17,655 bases of DNA from an uncultured Porphyromonadaceae bacterium (lineage in GTDB: Bacteria > Bacteroidota > Bacteroidia > Bacteroidales > Muribaculaceae). Below the pieces are notes generated by a model that had not been told where the DNA came from, made no database searches, and saw nothing but the letters and a program-made list of their open reading frames with translations. Position numbers and translations under genes: made by a program. Positions 1 to 6,059 of the stretch are shown one piece after another (the first letter of the stretch is position 1; each line of letters starts with the position of its first letter). The DNA lies in contig CAMWRO010000027.1 in NCBI GenBank assembly GCA_947176615.1, forward strand, positions 1 through 17,655, given 5' to 3'.

Positions 1-119
1 CGGTTGACGGCAAAACGGTCTACAGTTCTGCCGGTCAGGCCCGGACAGTCATCCCCGTTCAGCCGGGTATCTACATCGTCAAGGCCGCGACAACAGTCAG
101 AAAAGTGATTGTGAAGTAA
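1..119 (+). CDS. C-terminal end of a secreted protein with sorting-like tail (5' truncated)
   Basis: Only the last 38 codons are inside the window, read in frame from base 3 to a TAA at 117-119. The peptide runs VDGKTVYSSAGQ, then PVQPGIYIVK, and ends KVIVK. This is the pattern of C-terminal beta-sandwich tails of the Por secretion (type IX, type A sorting) kind: a short strand, a PxGIYIV turn and strand, and a basic final strand. It closely matches the tail of the large adhesin-like protein ending at 10125 (PVQAGIYIV, KVIVK). The body of the protein is upstream and cannot be judged. Inference: an exported or surface protein. Whether the tail is truly processed by a type IX system cannot be seen here. 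Confidence 0.75.
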   Translation, partial: VDGKTVYSSAGQARTVIPVQPGIYIVKAATTVRKVIVK

Positions 120-124
120 CTCTA

Positions 125-168
125 CCAATTAGACTAATTAGACTAATAGGACTAATTAGTCTAATTGG
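125..168. repeat. 17-bp perfect inverted repeat built from short direct repeats
   Basis: Arm 125-141 (CCAATTAGACTAATTAG) pairs perfectly with 152-168 around a 10-base loop. The arms consist of near-tandem copies of an ATTAGACTA-like unit. It begins 6 bp after the stop of the first gene and is followed by a second, GC-richer hairpin. It may form part of a double terminator or 3'-end stabilising structure on either strand. Confidence 0.7.
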
Positions 169-172
169 ACAC

Positions 173-213
173 AAAAAAAACAGGATGGCCATCCGTGGCC
201 ATCCTGTTTTTTT
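173..213. terminator. Bidirectional intrinsic terminator
   Basis: An 11-bp perfect stem (181-191 with 196-206, loop TCCG) is flanked by A8 on the left (173-180) and T7 on the right (207-213), so it has a U tract when read from either side. It lies between the converging plus-strand partial gene ending at 119 and the minus-strand FKBP gene ending at 231, and should serve both. Confidence 0.85.
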
Positions 214-230
214 GTTATCCGTGTAACTGA

Positions 231-1133
231 TTACTTGCCGGGAGTCACATCCTTGGCTTCAACCTCGAAGACGAGGGTTGCCATAGGACCAATCTTGCCG
301 TCGGGAGTACCGTTGGCTCCATAGGCGAGGTTGCCGGGGATGTAGAAGATGTACTTGGCACCCTTGTTCATCATGCCGAGACCTTCACCGAAACCGGCGA
401 TAACCTGATTGGGCGAGAATGTGGCGTTTTCGTTTTCGTCAAATACGGTTCCGTCGATAAGAGTGCCCTTGTAGGCAACCTGAGCGCGGCCGGTCTTGCC
501 TACGGGTTCGCCTTCGCCTTCCTTAACGACCTTGTAGGAAAGGCCGCTTTCGGTAGTCTTGATTTCGGGATCTTTAGCCTTGAGGTCCTTTACGAAGTCG
601 GCGCCTTTCTTCACGTTTTCCTTTGCTTCGGGAGTTTCCTCCTTGGCCTTTTCGGCAGCGGCGCGTTCTTCTTCATATTTCTGCATCATTTTCTGCTGGG
701 CTTCTTCAGAAACCTTGCGGAAAGCCTCCTGAGCCGATGCCATCACGTCGGGGGCGATAGAGTCGCTGTTGAAAGCGGCAGCGTAAGCCTCGTAAAGTTT
801 GGCGCGGTCAACGGGGATGCCGGCCTGCTCGTAGCGGTAGAGCTGCGAGTAGAGCTGCATGCCGATAGAAAGGCCCGAGATATAGGCCTGCTGGGTGGTA
901 TCGGTCATGATAATCTGCTTGATTCCGCGCAGGATTTCAGCCTTGGGAAGGTTGGCCTTCTGGGCTTCGGGAACTGACTGATATTCGCTTGCGAGACGGT
1001 AGCCTTGGAACTGGCCGACAGCAGTGGCGAGAGAATCGGAGAAACCTTTGTCAGCGCTTGACGAGCCGCCGTTGCAGGAGCTGATGCCAAGCATCATTGC
1101 GGCTACGCCGCACACCATAAGGATTTTTTTCAT
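231..1133 (-). CDS. FKBP-type peptidyl-prolyl cis-trans isomerase, lipoprotein
   Basis: This 300-residue protein is a predicted envelope prolyl isomerase/chaperone. Residues 1-20 form a lipoprotein signal peptide ending in a lipobox-like ISSC (Cys20). Residues about 30-180 are the helical FKBP N-terminal dimerisation region, including a very charged coiled-coil-like stretch (about 140-180). Residues about 195-296 are the FKBP catalytic domain, with AYKGTLIDGTVFDEN (220-234), YIFYIPGNLAYG (261-272) and LVFEVEA (287-293). The usual VIPGW motif reads VIAGF (244-248), so the pocket tryptophan is replaced by Phe. It starts 53 bp after the stop of the second FKBP gene with no TAnnTTTG box in the gap, so co-transcription is likely. 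It ends 18 bp from the shared terminator. By family it acts on periplasmic proline peptide bonds; substrates are unknown. Confidence 0.9.
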   Translation of the reverse strand: MKKILMVCGVAAMMLGISSCNGGSSSADKGFSDSLATAVGQFQGYRLASEYQSVPEAQKANLPKAEILRGIKQIIMTDTTQQAYISGLSIGMQLYSQLYRYEQAGIPVDRAKLYEAYAAAFNSDSIAPDVMASAQEAFRKVSEEAQQKMMQKYEEERAAAEKAKEETPEAKENVKKGADFVKDLKAKDPEIKTTESGLSYKVVKEGEGEPVGKTGRAQVAYKGTLIDGTVFDENENATFSPNQVIAGFGEGLGMMNKGAKYIFYIPGNLAYGANGTPDGKIGPMATLVFEVEAKDVTPGK

Positions 1134-1186
1134 AATCTGTTAGTTGAAAAATGAATGGTTATATGTATTTGTTATTTTTCTATCAG

Positions 1187-1810
1187 TTATTTGATTACCT
1201 TTAGAAGTTCCACGTCAAAGATGAGGGTGGAGTTGGGGCCGATGAGGCCGCCTGCGCCCTGCGGACCGTAGGCGAGTTCCGAGGGGATGAAAAGTCTCCA
1301 CTTGGAGCCTTCTTTCATCAGCTGAAGAGCCTCGACCCATCCGGGGATGACTTGGGTGACGCCGAATGTCGCGGGAACGCCGCGCTCTACCGAGCTGTCA
1401 AATACGGTTCCGTCAATCAGCGTGCCGGTATAGTGTACCTCGACACGGTCGTCGGCTGTAGGCTGCTGGCCGTTGCCTTCGGTGATGACTTCATACTGGA
1501 GACCCGAGGGGGTTGTCTTTACTTCGACGCGCTTGCCGTTTTCAGCGAGGAATGCCTTTCCGGCCTCGGCGTTGACCTGTCCGATTTTTTCGGCTTCGGC
1601 TTTCTGACGCTCTTCCATAGCGGTGAAATACTTGCGGATTTCTTCCTTGGCTTCGTCATAGCTCATCTTGGGAGCAAGGCCGTTGAACACGGCTGCCACA
1701 CCGTCGGCAAAGTCCTGAACGTTGATTTCGTTGATGCCGCTCGCGCGGAAGTTATTACCCATGCTCAGTCCCAGTGCGTAACTGATGCGGTCTAATTCTT
1801 TATTTTCCAT
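1187..1810 (-). CDS. FKBP-type peptidyl-prolyl cis-trans isomerase, cytoplasmic FklB-like
   Basis: This protein has 207 residues from the ATG at 1808-1810. The frame stays open to 1873, but the extra 21 residues do not look like a family N-terminus, and MENKELDRISYALGLSMG matches the start of the FklB/FKBP22 dimerisation domain. Residues 1-95 are helical (dimerisation and linker). Residues about 100-207 are a complete FKBP domain with VHYTGTLIDGTVFDSS (125-140), the canonical VIPGW (154-158), LFIPSELAYG (173-182) and LIFDVELL (196-203). There is no signal peptide, so it is probably a cytoplasmic folding catalyst. It is the upstream gene of an FKBP pair. A TACCTTTG box on the minus strand (1873-1880) could drive both, with a leader of roughly 55 nt. 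Confidence 0.9.
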   Translation of the reverse strand: MENKELDRISYALGLSMGNNFRASGINEINVQDFADGVAAVFNGLAPKMSYDEAKEEIRKYFTAMEERQKAEAEKIGQVNAEAGKAFLAENGKRVEVKTTPSGLQYEVITEGNGQQPTADDRVEVHYTGTLIDGTVFDSSVERGVPATFGVTQVIPGWVEALQLMKEGSKWRLFIPSELAYGPQGAGGLIGPNSTLIFDVELLKVIK

Positions 1811-1872
1811 AATCTTTATAATTATATGTGTCTCTTGTCTTATCTTAAATGGGGCAAGAGCATTGCAAGCCA

Positions 1873-1880
1873 CAAAGGTA
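1873..1880 (-). promoter_or_regulatory. Putative -7 box (TACCTTTG) for the FKBP pair
   Basis: It matches the Bacteroidetes TAnnTTTG -7 element on the minus strand. No well-spaced -33 TTTG is visible; a TTG lies 15 bp upstream (1896-1898). Confidence 0.5.
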
Positions 1881-1905
1881 GCTTAAAAAGAGATGCAATT
1901 GTTTA

Positions 1906-1950
1906 CCTTTTTTAATAAAAAACATTAAAAAAGGGTACAGCCGCGGCTAC
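1906..1950 (-). terminator. Possible terminator after riboflavin synthase
   Basis: Reading down the minus strand from the ribE stop, a GC palindrome (AGCCGCGGCT, 1939-1948) is followed by CCC and T6, then by an AT-rich 11-bp perfect hairpin (1906-1916 with 1924-1934, 7-base loop). The first hairpin has a short stem, so the call is tentative. Confidence 0.4.
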
Positions 1951-1982
1951 AACGCTCTCTTACTTACAACATTTGACTCCTG

Positions 1983-2597
1983 TCAAAGGTTTCCGCCAAG
2001 CTCGGCGAGGCGGGCAAGATACTTGCCGATGATGTCAAACTCGATGTTGACACGGTCGCCGGTCTTGATGTCGCGGAAGTTGGTATGCTCCAGCGTGTAG
2101 GGGATGATGGCCACGCGGAATGAGTCGCGTTCCGAGTCGCAGACGGTCAGGCTGACACCGTTGACGGTGACCGATCCTTTCTCGACAGTCATGTAGCCTT
2201 TGGCCACAAGCGAGGGGTCGACCGCATAGCGGAATTTGTAGTAACGGCTTCCTTCTACCTCCTCGATGGCCTCGCACACGGCGGTCGTGTCGACATGCCC
2301 TTGCACGATGTGGCCGTCAAGACGGCCGTTCATAATCATCGACCGTTCAAGGTTCACAAGGCTACCCTCTTTCAGGTCGCCGAGATTGCTGCGGTCAAGG
2401 GTCTCCTGAATCGCGGTGACGGTATATGTCCCGTCGCCGTCGAGTGACACCACGGTCAGGCACACGCCGTTGTGGGCCACGCTTTGGTCGATTTTCAACT
2501 CATCGGTAAACGACGACTTGACGGTCAGATGCATGTTGCCGCCGTCATGTCTCACAGCCACCACGCGGGCAGCTTCTTCAACTATTCCTGAAAACAT
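1983..2597 (-). CDS. ribE: Riboflavin synthase, alpha chain
   Basis: This 204-residue protein catalyses the last step of riboflavin synthesis, dismutation of two 6,7-dimethyl-8-ribityllumazine molecules. It opens with the hallmark MFSGIVEE and contains two tandem lumazine-binding barrels: residues 1 to about 97 with NGVCLTV (43-49), and about 98-195 with GHIVQGHVD and VNGVSLTVC. The C-terminal helix (about 185-204) fits the trimerisation helix of the family, and length is normal (about 200-220). The start is fixed by the MFSGIV motif. A TAACTTTG box lies 27 bp upstream of the start codon, leaving a leader too short for an FMN riboswitch, and none is seen. No other rib gene is nearby, as is common when riboflavin genes are scattered in Bacteroidales. 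The symbol follows current E. coli naming; ribC is also used. Confidence 0.95.
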   Translation of the reverse strand: MFSGIVEEAARVVAVRHDGGNMHLTVKSSFTDELKIDQSVAHNGVCLTVVSLDGDGTYTVTAIQETLDRSNLGDLKEGSLVNLERSMIMNGRLDGHIVQGHVDTTAVCEAIEEVEGSRYYKFRYAVDPSLVAKGYMTVEKGSVTVNGVSLTVCDSERDSFRVAIIPYTLEHTNFRDIKTGDRVNIEFDIIGKYLARLAELGGNL

Positions 2598-2623
2598 AAC
2601 TCTGTCGGTTTTTAAATCAGCTG

Positions 2624-2631
2624 CAAAGTTA
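2624..2631 (-). promoter_or_regulatory. Putative -7 box (TAACTTTG) for ribE
   Basis: A consensus TAnnTTTG lies on the minus strand, 27 bp upstream of the ribE ATG. The 23 bp at 2623-2645 match 17537-17559 at 21 of 23 positions, so this is an extended shared promoter sequence. Confidence 0.6.
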
Positions 2632-2671
2632 GCGAAAATCGGGGATAAATCTGCGGGATAAGGATGTCTGT

Positions 2672-3019
2672 TTATACTCCTAAATTTTTTAAAATTTTAT
2701 CCACATCTTCTTTTAGTGTGGGTATGTGCCTGATTACCAATCCCCACAGAAATTCGGGCTGGACACTGTCATATCCGTGGATTATGCGGTTGCGGGTATT
2801 GATTATTTCTTTTGCATGGGGGAGTGGAAAATTTCGGTCAATCTTTAATATTCGGTTTATTGCCTCGCCCATAATTTCGGTTTTCCGCTCTACGGCACAT
2901 CGTCTCAGACCATCTTTGACAAAAACTTCATATCGCATGGGGTAACCGTCAAAATAGCTTTCGAGCTCTTCGATAGCTATTTTGATATCCATGAGGTATA
3001 TGGGGATATATTCATCCAT
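2672..3019 (-). CDS. hepT: HepT-like HEPN-domain RNase toxin
   Basis: This 115-residue, mostly helical protein of the DUF86/HepT family has the size expected for the family. Near the C-terminus it carries TRNRIIHGY, which fits the RX4HXY motif of HEPN toxins: Arg and His form the RNase site at the dimer interface, and the Tyr is the residue modified by the MNT partner in characterised HepT-MntA systems. The stretch AVERKTEIMGEAINRI is also typical of the family. It begins inside the end of the upstream MNT gene (8-bp overlap, 3012-3019), which implies translational coupling. The region is visibly richer in A and T than its neighbours, consistent with horizontal acquisition. By family it would cleave RNA (tRNA or mRNA) when not neutralised. 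The phenotype here is inferred. Confidence 0.88.
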   Translation of the reverse strand: MDEYIPIYLMDIKIAIEELESYFDGYPMRYEVFVKDGLRRCAVERKTEIMGEAINRILKIDRNFPLPHAKEIINTRNRIIHGYDSVQPEFLWGLVIRHIPTLKEDVDKILKNLGV

Positions 3020-3317
3020 AAATCAGACGCTTTTTACTGTCGACGGCTGCTTTAAAAAGTGGATTTTTAATACCTCCTTCTTCAATTAGGTCAACTTTCC
3101 GTTTAAAAATTGTTTCTAAAGCGTTCTTTAAGCCAAAGTAGTTGCCGACATAATCCCATTTTTCATGGTCGGTAGTATCAAAGTCTACCAATAGGTCAAC
3201 ATCGCTGTCGTCGTTAAATCGGTCTGTGAGAATGGATCCGAAAGCACACAGCGTTTTGACCCTGTGGGAACGGCACAGGTCGAAGATGCGTTGCAGATTC
3301 AATTCGATAAGGTTCAT
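3012..3317 (-). CDS. mntA: MntA-like minimal nucleotidyltransferase antitoxin
   Basis: This protein has 101 residues from the ATG at 3315-3317. The frame extends to 3446, but the extra 43 residues are unlike the family and would swallow the promoter. It contains FGSILTDRFNDDSDVDLLVD, which fits GSX10DXD exactly: the GS that binds nucleotide and the two catalytic Asp of the DNA polymerase-beta superfamily. A later strand, KVDLIEEG, supplies the expected third acidic position. In characterised systems the MNT protein adds AMP to the HEPN toxin's Tyr and blocks its RNase. Here it is the first gene of the pair and overlaps the toxin by 8 bp. A TATCTTTG promoter and a small inverted repeat lie upstream. 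Solitary MNT genes can have other roles, but the adjacent HEPN gene makes the antitoxin reading strong. Confidence 0.88.
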   Translation of the reverse strand: MNLIELNLQRIFDLCRSHRVKTLCAFGSILTDRFNDDSDVDLLVDFDTTDHEKWDYVGNYFGLKNALETIFKRKVDLIEEGGIKNPLFKAAVDSKKRLIYG

Positions 3318-3342
3318 ACTCTGAGAAATATAGTTGATTGCG

Positions 3343-3374
3343 CAAAGATAGTAATTAATAACAACCTCGGCAAC
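3343..3374 (-). promoter_or_regulatory. Putative promoter of the MNT-HEPN operon
   Basis: A minus-strand -7 box TATCTTTG (3343-3350) is preceded 20 bp upstream by GTTG (3371-3374). This is close to the Bacteroidetes TTTG-N19-TAnnTTTG arrangement and predicts a short leader of about 20 nt before the MntA ATG at 3317. Confidence 0.6.
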
Positions 3375-3385
3375 TGTAAGGTTGT
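3361..3385. repeat. 7-bp inverted repeat overlapping the MNT-HEPN promoter
   Basis: ACAACCT (3361-3367) pairs with AGGTTGT (3379-3385) across 11 bases. It spans the -33 area of the toxin-antitoxin promoter, where an autoregulatory operator would lie. It is short enough to occur by chance. Confidence 0.35.
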
Positions 3386-3455
3386 ATTTGTGGGATAATA
3401 ACTGATTATGAGTCAATCTTATGGGAATAAACACGGTCGGAATCATAAAAAATGC

Positions 3456-3463
3456 TAACTTTG
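3456..3463 (+). promoter_or_regulatory. Putative -7 box (TAACTTTG) for the GH105-DUF2264 gene
   Basis: A consensus TAnnTTTG lies on the plus strand 73 bp upstream of the ATG at 3537, in the divergent region shared with the MNT-HEPN promoter. No clear -33 box was seen. Confidence 0.5.
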
Positions 3464-3536
3464 CACTGGAAAAGGTTTGATGGGACTGTACGCCTCCCCA
3501 AGCTGTTAAAATGCAATCTGTTAACCAATCAATATC

Positions 3537-5870
3537 ATGACAAGAAAGATAATCGCAATTTTTTTGTTGCCGCTGATATTCTCGGCTGTGATGGCTGCGG
3601 GGGCCGGAAAATCCCGCAAATCAACCGAGGCCGCGCAGGTCAGGGAGATTATTGACCGCGTAAACAACTACTGGCAGTCCAATAACCCCGCCGAGACTTG
3701 GTCGTTCTGGCATCCGGCCGCTTACCACACCGGAAACATGGAGGCTTACCGCCTCACCGGCAACCCCGATTATCTCGACTACACAATGCGTTGGGCCGAG
3801 CACAACCGCTGGAAAGGAGCAAAGGGTGACGACCGCGCCAAGTGGAAATATGACTACGGCGAGGACGACGACCATGTGCTGTTCGGTGACTGGCAGATAT
3901 GCTTCCAGACCTATGCCGACCTCTATGAAATCCTCCCCGACGACCGCCGAATCGCCCGCGCCCGCGAGGTGATGGAATATGAGATGTCGACTCCGCAGAA
4001 CGACTACTGGTGGTGGGCCGACGGGTTGTATATGGTGATGCCTGTCATGACGAAACTCAACCGCATTACCGGCGACAAGCGTTATCTCGACAAACTGTAT
4101 GAATATGTCTGTTACTCTGATTCGATAATGCTCGACAGCGAGACCGGTCTTTATTACCGCGACGGGAAATATGTCTATCCGGCCCATAAGAGCGTAAACG
4201 GCAAAAAAGACTTTTGGGCGCGCGGCGACGGATGGGTGCTTGCAGGACTCGCCAAGGTTATCAAAGACCTCCCCGCCGATTATGATCATCGCGATTTCTT
4301 CGTTGAAAAATACCGCCGTCTCGCCGAGGCTGTCGCATCGTGTCAGCAACCCGAGGGTTACTGGACCCGCTCGATGCTCGACCCGGAACATGCTCCCGGC
4401 CCCGAAACGAGCGGCACGGCATTTTTTACCTACGGCCTGCTGTGGGGTGTCAACAACGGCATCCTCGACCACGACACCTATAAGCCGGTGATTGACCGCG
4501 CATGGGGTTATCTGAAAAACAAAGCGTTGCAGAAAAGCGGCAAGGTGGGTTATGTGCAGCCTATCGGCGAAAAAGCTATACCGGGACAGGTGGTTGATGC
4601 TGACTCGCAGGCCGATTTCGGCGTTGGGGCGTTTCTGCTTGCCGCATGTGAGTATGTGCGCTACCTCGAATCGCGCGACACTGCTGCCGCCAATGACCGC
4701 GCCTACTGGGTGGACCTCCTTGTCAAAATGGCCGAGCCGGTGCTGTCAAACATGTCGAAAGGACAACTTCAGGCCAACATGCTTGTCGAGACGAGTCCCA
4801 ACTGGGATGGCCGCAACATAAAAGTGACCTATATGGAGACATTCGGCCGACTCATGGCCGGTATCGCCCCGTGGCTCGCGCTTCCCGACGACGGCACCCC
4901 CGAGGGTGCCAAGCGTGCCGAGTTGAGAGAGATGGCGTTGAAATGCTATGCCAACGCCGTCGACCCCTCAAGTCCCGATTATCTCAAGTGGCAGGGGGAA
5001 GGGCAGGCCCTTGTCGATGCCGCCTATGTCGCCGAGAGTTTTATCCGTGCCTACGATGCGCTGTGGATGCCGCTCGACGATGTTACCAAGCAGCGGTATA
5101 TAAAAGAATTTACCGGGTTGAGAGGGATTGACCCCCCTTATACCAACTGGGTGCTTTTCTCGTCGACAATCGAGTCGTTCATGGCAAAGGCCGGTGCGCC
5201 TTATGACCAATATCGTGTCAACTCAGCCATCCGCAAGGTCGAGGAATGGTATGTGGGCGACGGATGGTATGCCGACGGCCCATCGTTTGCCTTCGACTAT
5301 TACAGCAGCTATGTGTTCCACCCCATGTATCTTGAAACGCTCCAAAACATGATAGACGCGGGACACTATACACGCATCCATTACAAGAACTACCACGCCC
5401 GCGCCCTGCAGCGCACCCGTAAGTTCAGCCTCGTGCTTGAACGCCTCATTTCGCCCGAGGGAACATTCCCCGTATTCGGCCGCTCGATACCCTACCGCAT
5501 GGCCGCCATGCAGCCGCTCGCCATGATGGCATGGTATGAGAAACTGCCCGCCGGACTGACTCCCGCTCAGGTGCGCGCCGCGTTGACAGCGGTGATGCAC
5601 TCGATGTTTGACGGCAAGGAAAATTTCAACGAGAAAGGCTACCTGACCATCGGATTCACAGGCCGTCAGCCCAACGTGGCCGACTGGTACACCAACAACG
5701 GCTCCCTCTACATGACCTCGCTCGCCTTCCTCCCCCTCGGCCTTCCCGCGTCCCACCCCTTCTGGACCGATGCTCCCCGGCCGTGGACATCGTGCAAGGC
5801 ATGGAACGCACAACCATTCCCCAAAGACCACCACTGGCACGACGGCCGCCCCACCCCCGATTTGTTCTGA
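3537..5870 (+). CDS. Secreted GH105 unsaturated glycuronyl hydrolase fused to DUF2264
   Basis: This 777-residue protein begins with a signal peptide (residues 1 to about 20). Residues about 32-375 form the GH88/GH105 (alpha/alpha)6 barrel, with WADGLYM (160-166, Asp162 the likely catalytic acid), FWARGDGW (226-233), YWTRSML and the closing FGVGAFLLA (361-369). GH105 enzymes hydrate the 4,5-unsaturated uronic acid left at chain ends by polysaccharide lyases and so release it. Residues about 388-777 match DUF2264, with TYMETFGRLMAGIAPWL (431-447), NWVLFSSTIESF (537-548) and GDGWYADGPSFAFDYYSSY (574-592). From memory, some DUF2264 proteins are exo-beta-glucuronidases of CAZy GH154; this cannot be checked here. 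No SusC/SusD, lyase or sulfatase is adjacent, so the substrate is unknown: pectin, arabinogalactan or glycosaminoglycan side chains are candidates. A hairpin terminator follows 60 bp after the stop. Confidence 0.88.
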   Translation: MTRKIIAIFLLPLIFSAVMAAGAGKSRKSTEAAQVREIIDRVNNYWQSNNPAETWSFWHPAAYHTGNMEAYRLTGNPDYLDYTMRWAEHNRWKGAKGDDRAKWKYDYGEDDDHVLFGDWQICFQTYADLYEILPDDRRIARAREVMEYEMSTPQNDYWWWADGLYMVMPVMTKLNRITGDKRYLDKLYEYVCYSDSIMLDSETGLYYRDGKYVYPAHKSVNGKKDFWARGDGWVLAGLAKVIKDLPADYDHRDFFVEKYRRLAEAVASCQQPEGYWTRSMLDPEHAPGPETSGTAFFTYGLLWGVNNGILDHDTYKPVIDRAWGYLKNKALQKSGKVGYVQPIGEKAIPGQVVDADSQADFGVGAFLLAACEYVRYLESRDTAAANDRAYWVDLLVKMAEPVLSNMSKGQLQANMLVETSPNWDGRNIKVTYMETFGRLMAGIAPWLALPDDGTPEGAKRAELREMALKCYANAVDPSSPDYLKWQGEGQALVDAAYVAESFIRAYDALWMPLDDVTKQRYIKEFTGLRGIDPPYTNWVLFSSTIESFMAKAGAPYDQYRVNSAIRKVEEWYVGDGWYADGPSFAFDYYSSYVFHPMYLETLQNMIDAGHYTRIHYKNYHARALQRTRKFSLVLERLISPEGTFPVFGRSIPYRMAAMQPLAMMAWYEKLPAGLTPAQVRAALTAVMHSMFDGKENFNEKGYLTIGFTGRQPNVADWYTNNGSLYMTSLAFLPLGLPASHPFWTDAPRPWTSCKAWNAQPFPKDHHWHDGRPTPDLF

Positions 5871-5926
5871 GAGGCGATTTAACGCTTTTTGCGGTGGGAA
5901 ATGGCCCGACTTTGAAAAAAAATGCG

Positions 5927-5934
5927 TAAGTTTG
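5927..5934 (+). promoter_or_regulatory. Possible -7 box (TAAGTTTG) for glgB
   Basis: It matches TAnnTTTG on the plus strand. A TTTG lies only 12 bp upstream, which is not the usual spacing. Its last bases form the left arm of the hairpin at 5930-5968. A start here would give a leader of about 120 nt. Confidence 0.4.
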
Positions 5935-5975
5935 TGGAGGTGTGAGACAAATTCGCGCCTCCACAAACATTTTTT
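5930..5975 (+). terminator. Hairpin with U tract after the GH105-DUF2264 gene
   Basis: An 11-bp perfect stem (5930-5940 with 5958-5968) extends inward by six more pairs, three of them G-U in RNA, to a 5-base loop. It is followed by ATTTTTTA. This is the form of a rho-independent terminator 60 bp after the upstream stop codon; it could instead act as an attenuator ahead of glgB. Confidence 0.65.
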
Positions 5976-6059
5976 AGCTTTTCCACATTTATTATAGGGT
6001 GCTGTGGCATCTGAAATCAGAAAAGATAATCATCAACCCTCATATTTTTCAATTTTTTC

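Noticed and set aside
2598..2671. FMN riboswitch upstream of ribE
   Set aside because: Only 74 bp separate ribE from the HEPN gene, and the predicted leader is about 20 nt, too short for the aptamer.
3318..3446. N-terminal extension of the MntA frame
   Set aside because: The extra 43 residues do not resemble the family and would place the promoter box 3343-3350 inside the gene; MNLIELN is the natural start.
3621..4472. Long open frame (283 codons) on the minus strand inside the GH105 region
   Set aside because: It is antisense to a gene with intact GH105 motifs, the product has no recognisable domain or signal, and GC-rich codon use commonly opens the opposite strand.
5223..5966. Open frame of 247 codons on the minus strand across the end of the DUF2264 gene
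   Set aside because: It is antisense to conserved DUF2264 sequence and runs into the terminator hairpin; its product is low-complexity Gly/Val/Glu-rich.
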